NCBI RefSeq assembly: GCF_050876985.1
Contig: NZ_JBPAPP010000002.1
Origin: Halopseudomonas sp002296055
Lineage (GTDB): Bacteria; Pseudomonadota; Gammaproteobacteria; Pseudomonadales; Pseudomonadaceae
DNA: 64,000 nt
Direction: 5' to 3' (one strand)
The first letter of the stretch is position 1. The number at the start of each line of letters is the position of its first letter. Made by a program: the position numbers and the translations under genes. Below, one piece after another: positions 61,629 through 64,000 of this stretch. Below the pieces are notes generated by a model. It saw nothing but the letters and a program-made list of their open reading frames with translations, was not told where the DNA came from and ran no database searches.

Positions 61629-64000
61629 TCAATGGTAGTCCCGGCTGCGCACATCCAGTTTTTGTAGCAACCCGGTCCGGTCATGCAGCTGCCGAGCAAT
61701 CACATGGCGCACCCCGTCGCGCGCCTCAAATTGACCGCGCACCTCCAGCAGGCGTGAGCCGCGCAGCACCGAGCGCTGCCGCTCAGCCAAGTCCTTCCAG
61801 ACAATCACATTGACCATGCCAAACTCGTCTTCCAGGGTGACAAAGGTAACCCCGGTCGCCGTCTGCGGGCGCTGGCGGCCGATCACCAGGCCGGCCACCC
61901 GTACCGGCTGATCCGGCGCCAACGCCAGTAGCTCACGCGAGCTGCGGCAATCCAGCTCGCGCAACTGCTCACGCAGCAAACCCAACGGATGCGGCCCCAT
62001 GCTGGTGCCAAGGCTGGCGTAATCGGCCTCCATGTCTTCCACCACCGATGGCTGCGGGATGACCGCCGGGCTTTCCGCCTGATCATGCTGCGCCTGTAAC
62101 AGCGGCAACTGCGGCTCGACCCCGGCCACAGCCCAGCGCGCGCGAAAACGATTACCCGCCAGCCCGCGCAGCGCGCCCGCGTCAGCCAGTTGCGCACGGG
62201 CACGATTGCTCAACCCGCCACGCTGGGCTAAATCCGCCACATCGGTAAAGCCTTGTTGTGTCCGCGCCTGCAGCAGGCGCTGCGCATCCTCTTGATTCAG
62301 ACCTTTTACCTGCCGCAACCCGAGGCGAATGGCTGGCTGCACTGCTGCCGACTCAAGCGCCTCCAGCGAGCAGTCCCAGTCGCTGTAGCGCACGTCCACC
62401 GGACGAATCTCGATCTTGTGGCGGCGCGCATCCTGCAGCAGTTGATCCGGGCTGTAAAAACCCATCGGCCAACTGTTGATCAGCGCACAGGTAAAGGCCG
62501 CCGGCTCGTGGCATTTCAACCAGCTGCTGGCGTAGCTGAGCAAGGCAAAGCTGGCGGCGTGGGATTCGGGAAAGCCATAGCTGCCAAAGCCCTTGATCTG
62601 CTCAAAGATGCGCTCGGAGAAGGCCTGACTGTAACCGCGCGCCAGCATGCCTTCGGTCAATCGCTGGCGGTGATGCTCCAGCCCGCCGTGGCGCTTCCAG
62701 GCAGCCATCGAGCGGCGTAGCTCATCCGCCTCGCCCGGCGTATAACCGGCAGCCACAATCGCCAGCTCCATCACCTGCTCCTGAAACAACGGCACGCCGA
62801 GTGTGCGCTCAAACACCTTACGCAGCGCCGGCGACGGATAGTCGACCTCCTCCTCCCCGTTACGGCGGCGCAAAAAGGGATGCACCATGTCGCCCTGAAT
62901 CGGACCGGGCCGCACGATGGATACCTGTATCACCAGATCGTAGAAACAGCGCGGCCGCAGCCTCGGCAGCATCGCCATTTGCGCCCGCGACTCAATCTGG
63001 AACACACCAACGGTATCGGCGCGGCTGATCATCTCGTAGGTCGGCTCGTCATCCGGCGGAATGCTCGCCAGCGTCAGATCACGGCCACGGTGCTGGCGCA
63101 GCAGATCGAAGGTACGGCGCAGTGCACTGAGCATGCCCAGCGCCAGCACATCGACCTTGAGCATGCCAACCGCATCCAGGTCGTCCTTATCCCACTGGAT
63201 CACCGTGCGCTCGGCCATGCTGGCGTTCTCGACCGGCACCAGGGTATCGAGCGGTGCATCCGACATGACAAAGCCGCCCGGGTGTTGAGACAGGTGCCGC
63301 GGAAAGCCGATCAGCTCGCCCGCCAGCGTCAGCACCCTATGCAGCCAGGGGTTATTCACGTCGAACCCGGCCTCGGCCAAGCGTTCGGCGCTGGGCAGCT
63401 GCTTGCTCCAGCGACTGCAGCAGCGCCCAAGCTGATCAATCTGCTCCTGCGGCAACCCGAGCGCGCGCGCCACATCGCGCACGGCCCCCGCCGACAGGTA
63501 GCGGGTGACCACCGCGGTCAGCGCGGCGCGCTCACGGCCATAACGGCGAAAGATGTACTGGATGACCTCCTCGCGCCGCTCGTGCTCAAAGTCTACGTCG
63601 ATATCCGGCGGCTCATCCCGTTCGCGGGAGATAAAGCGCTCAAACAGCAGGTTGCTGCGCGCCGGGTCCAGCTCGGTGATCCCCAACGCAAAACATACCG
63701 CCGAGTTGGCAGCAGACCCGCGTCCCTGACAGAGAATCTGCTGATCACGGGCAAAGGCGACGATGTCCTGCACGGTCAGAAAGTAGCTGTCGTAGGCCTT
63801 CTCGGCGATCAGCGCCAATTCGTGCTCCAACTGCGTTCGTACCTTGTCACTGACGCCGTTTGGCCAACGCCAGGCCGCGCCACGCCAGGTCAGATCACGT
63901 AACCAGCTAGACGGCGTATGCCCCTCCGGCACCAGCTCACGCGGATACTGGTAGCGCAGCTCACTCATATCGAACTGACAACGCGCGGCGATACGCCGGC
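61629..64000 (-). CDS. dnaE2: Error-prone DNA polymerase DnaE2 (5' part outside the window)
   Basis: Translesion-synthesis C-family polymerase, acting in most bacteria with ImuA/ImuB in an SOS-induced cassette. About 790 residues are visible, and the frame stays open through the right edge, so the N-terminal PHP region is missing here. The catalytic motif PPDIDVDFEHERREEV, the helix-hairpin-helix region GLNQEDAQRLLQ, and the OB domain (VRVAGLVIGRQRPQTATG to NVIVWKDL) identify it as DnaE2 rather than replicative DnaE. ImuA and ImuB, if present, would lie to the right. Confidence 0.93.
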   Translation of the reverse strand, partial: RRIAARCQFDMSELRYQYPRELVPEGHTPSSWLRDLTWRGAAWRWPNGVSDKVRTQLEHELALIAEKAYDSYFLTVQDIVAFARDQQILCQGRGSAANSAVCFALGITELDPARSNLLFERFISRERDEPPDIDVDFEHERREEVIQYIFRRYGRERAALTAVVTRYLSAGAVRDVARALGLPQEQIDQLGRCCSRWSKQLPSAERLAEAGFDVNNPWLHRVLTLAGELIGFPRHLSQHPGGFVMSDAPLDTLVPVENASMAERTVIQWDKDDLDAVGMLKVDVLALGMLSALRRTFDLLRQHRGRDLTLASIPPDDEPTYEMISRADTVGVFQIESRAQMAMLPRLRPRCFYDLVIQVSIVRPGPIQGDMVHPFLRRRNGEEEVDYPSPALRKVFERTLGVPLFQEQVMELAIVAAGYTPGEADELRRSMAAWKRHGGLEHHRQRLTEGMLARGYSQAFSERIFEQIKGFGSYGFPESHAASFALLSYASSWLKCHEPAAFTCALINSWPMGFYSPDQLLQDARRHKIEIRPVDVRYSDWDCSLEALESAAVQPAIRLGLRQVKGLNQEDAQRLLQARTQQGFTDVADLAQRGGLSNRARAQLADAGALRGLAGNRFRARWAVAGVEPQLPLLQAQHDQAESPAVIPQPSVVEDMEADYASLGTSMGPHPLGLLREQLRELDCRSSRELLALAPDQPVRVAGLVIGRQRPQTATGVTFVTLEDEFGMVNVIVWKDLAERQRSVLRGSRLLEVRGQFEARDGVRHVIARQLHDRTGLLQKLDVRSRDYH

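Overview
The window is about 64 kb of dense, GC-rich gammaproteobacterial chromosome. Gene content and order follow the Pseudomonas aeruginosa PA4951-PA5016 region: orn, rsgA, motB/motA, HDOD protein, rhdA, psd, then fimX, serB, parC, parE, cpdA, nudF, thiC, tolC, waaA, hldE, msbA, the waa/wap lipopolysaccharide core genes, ilvE, glnE, aceE and aceF. I infer a member of the Pseudomonadaceae that is not P. aeruginosa. A divergent lineage such as Halopseudomonas would fit, but the species cannot be fixed from this sequence alone.

Layout. 0-5 kb: ribosome assembly, RNA turnover, flagellar stator and an HDOD-GAF protein. 5-10 kb: rhodanese, phosphatidylserine decarboxylase and a compact epmA-efp-epmB set for EF-P beta-lysylation, which P. 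aeruginosa does not have. 9.7-16.6 kb: PilZ-like protein, FimX (c-di-GMP, twitching), SerB and a two-TM AhpA/SMP_2-like protein. 16.6-24.5 kb: a leftward run nudF, yqiB, cpdA, parE, phytase/esterase-like protein, retropepsin-like protease, parC. 24.7-28.4 kb: thiC with its TPP riboswitch, and tolC. 28.4-33 kb: waaA, a striking nested inverted-repeat element, and a three-gene oxidoreductase operon. 33-53 kb: lipopolysaccharide assembly, made of hldE/msbA, a kinase-like gene, rmlBACD (dTDP-rhamnose), five glycosyltransferase-type genes in more AT-rich DNA, and a chain of overlapping core genes (waaF, waaC, waaG, waaP, wapP, wapQ, tandem kinase). 53-64 kb: ilvE, glnE, the pyruvate dehydrogenase genes aceEF with GntR-type operator palindromes, and the 3' part of dnaE2.

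Working together, the 28-53 kb block supplies Kdo transfer (WaaA), ADP-heptose (HldE), heptosyl transfer (WaaC, WaaF), core glucosylation (WaaG), core phosphorylation (WaaP family), dTDP-L-rhamnose (RmlBACD), further glycosyl transfer, and lipid A-core flipping (MsbA). No O-antigen ligase is seen. Many leftward genes overlap by ATGA or GTGA, which indicates translational coupling.

The most unusual items are: (1) a roughly 300-bp nested palindromic element between waaA and its divergent neighbour that can fold as a three-way junction; (2) EpmAB-type EF-P modification in a pseudomonad; (3) an AT-richer rml/glycosyltransferase block inserted in the core LPS locus, followed by a 637-bp gene-poor stretch with possible gene remnants; (4) two phased palindromic operators upstream of aceE.
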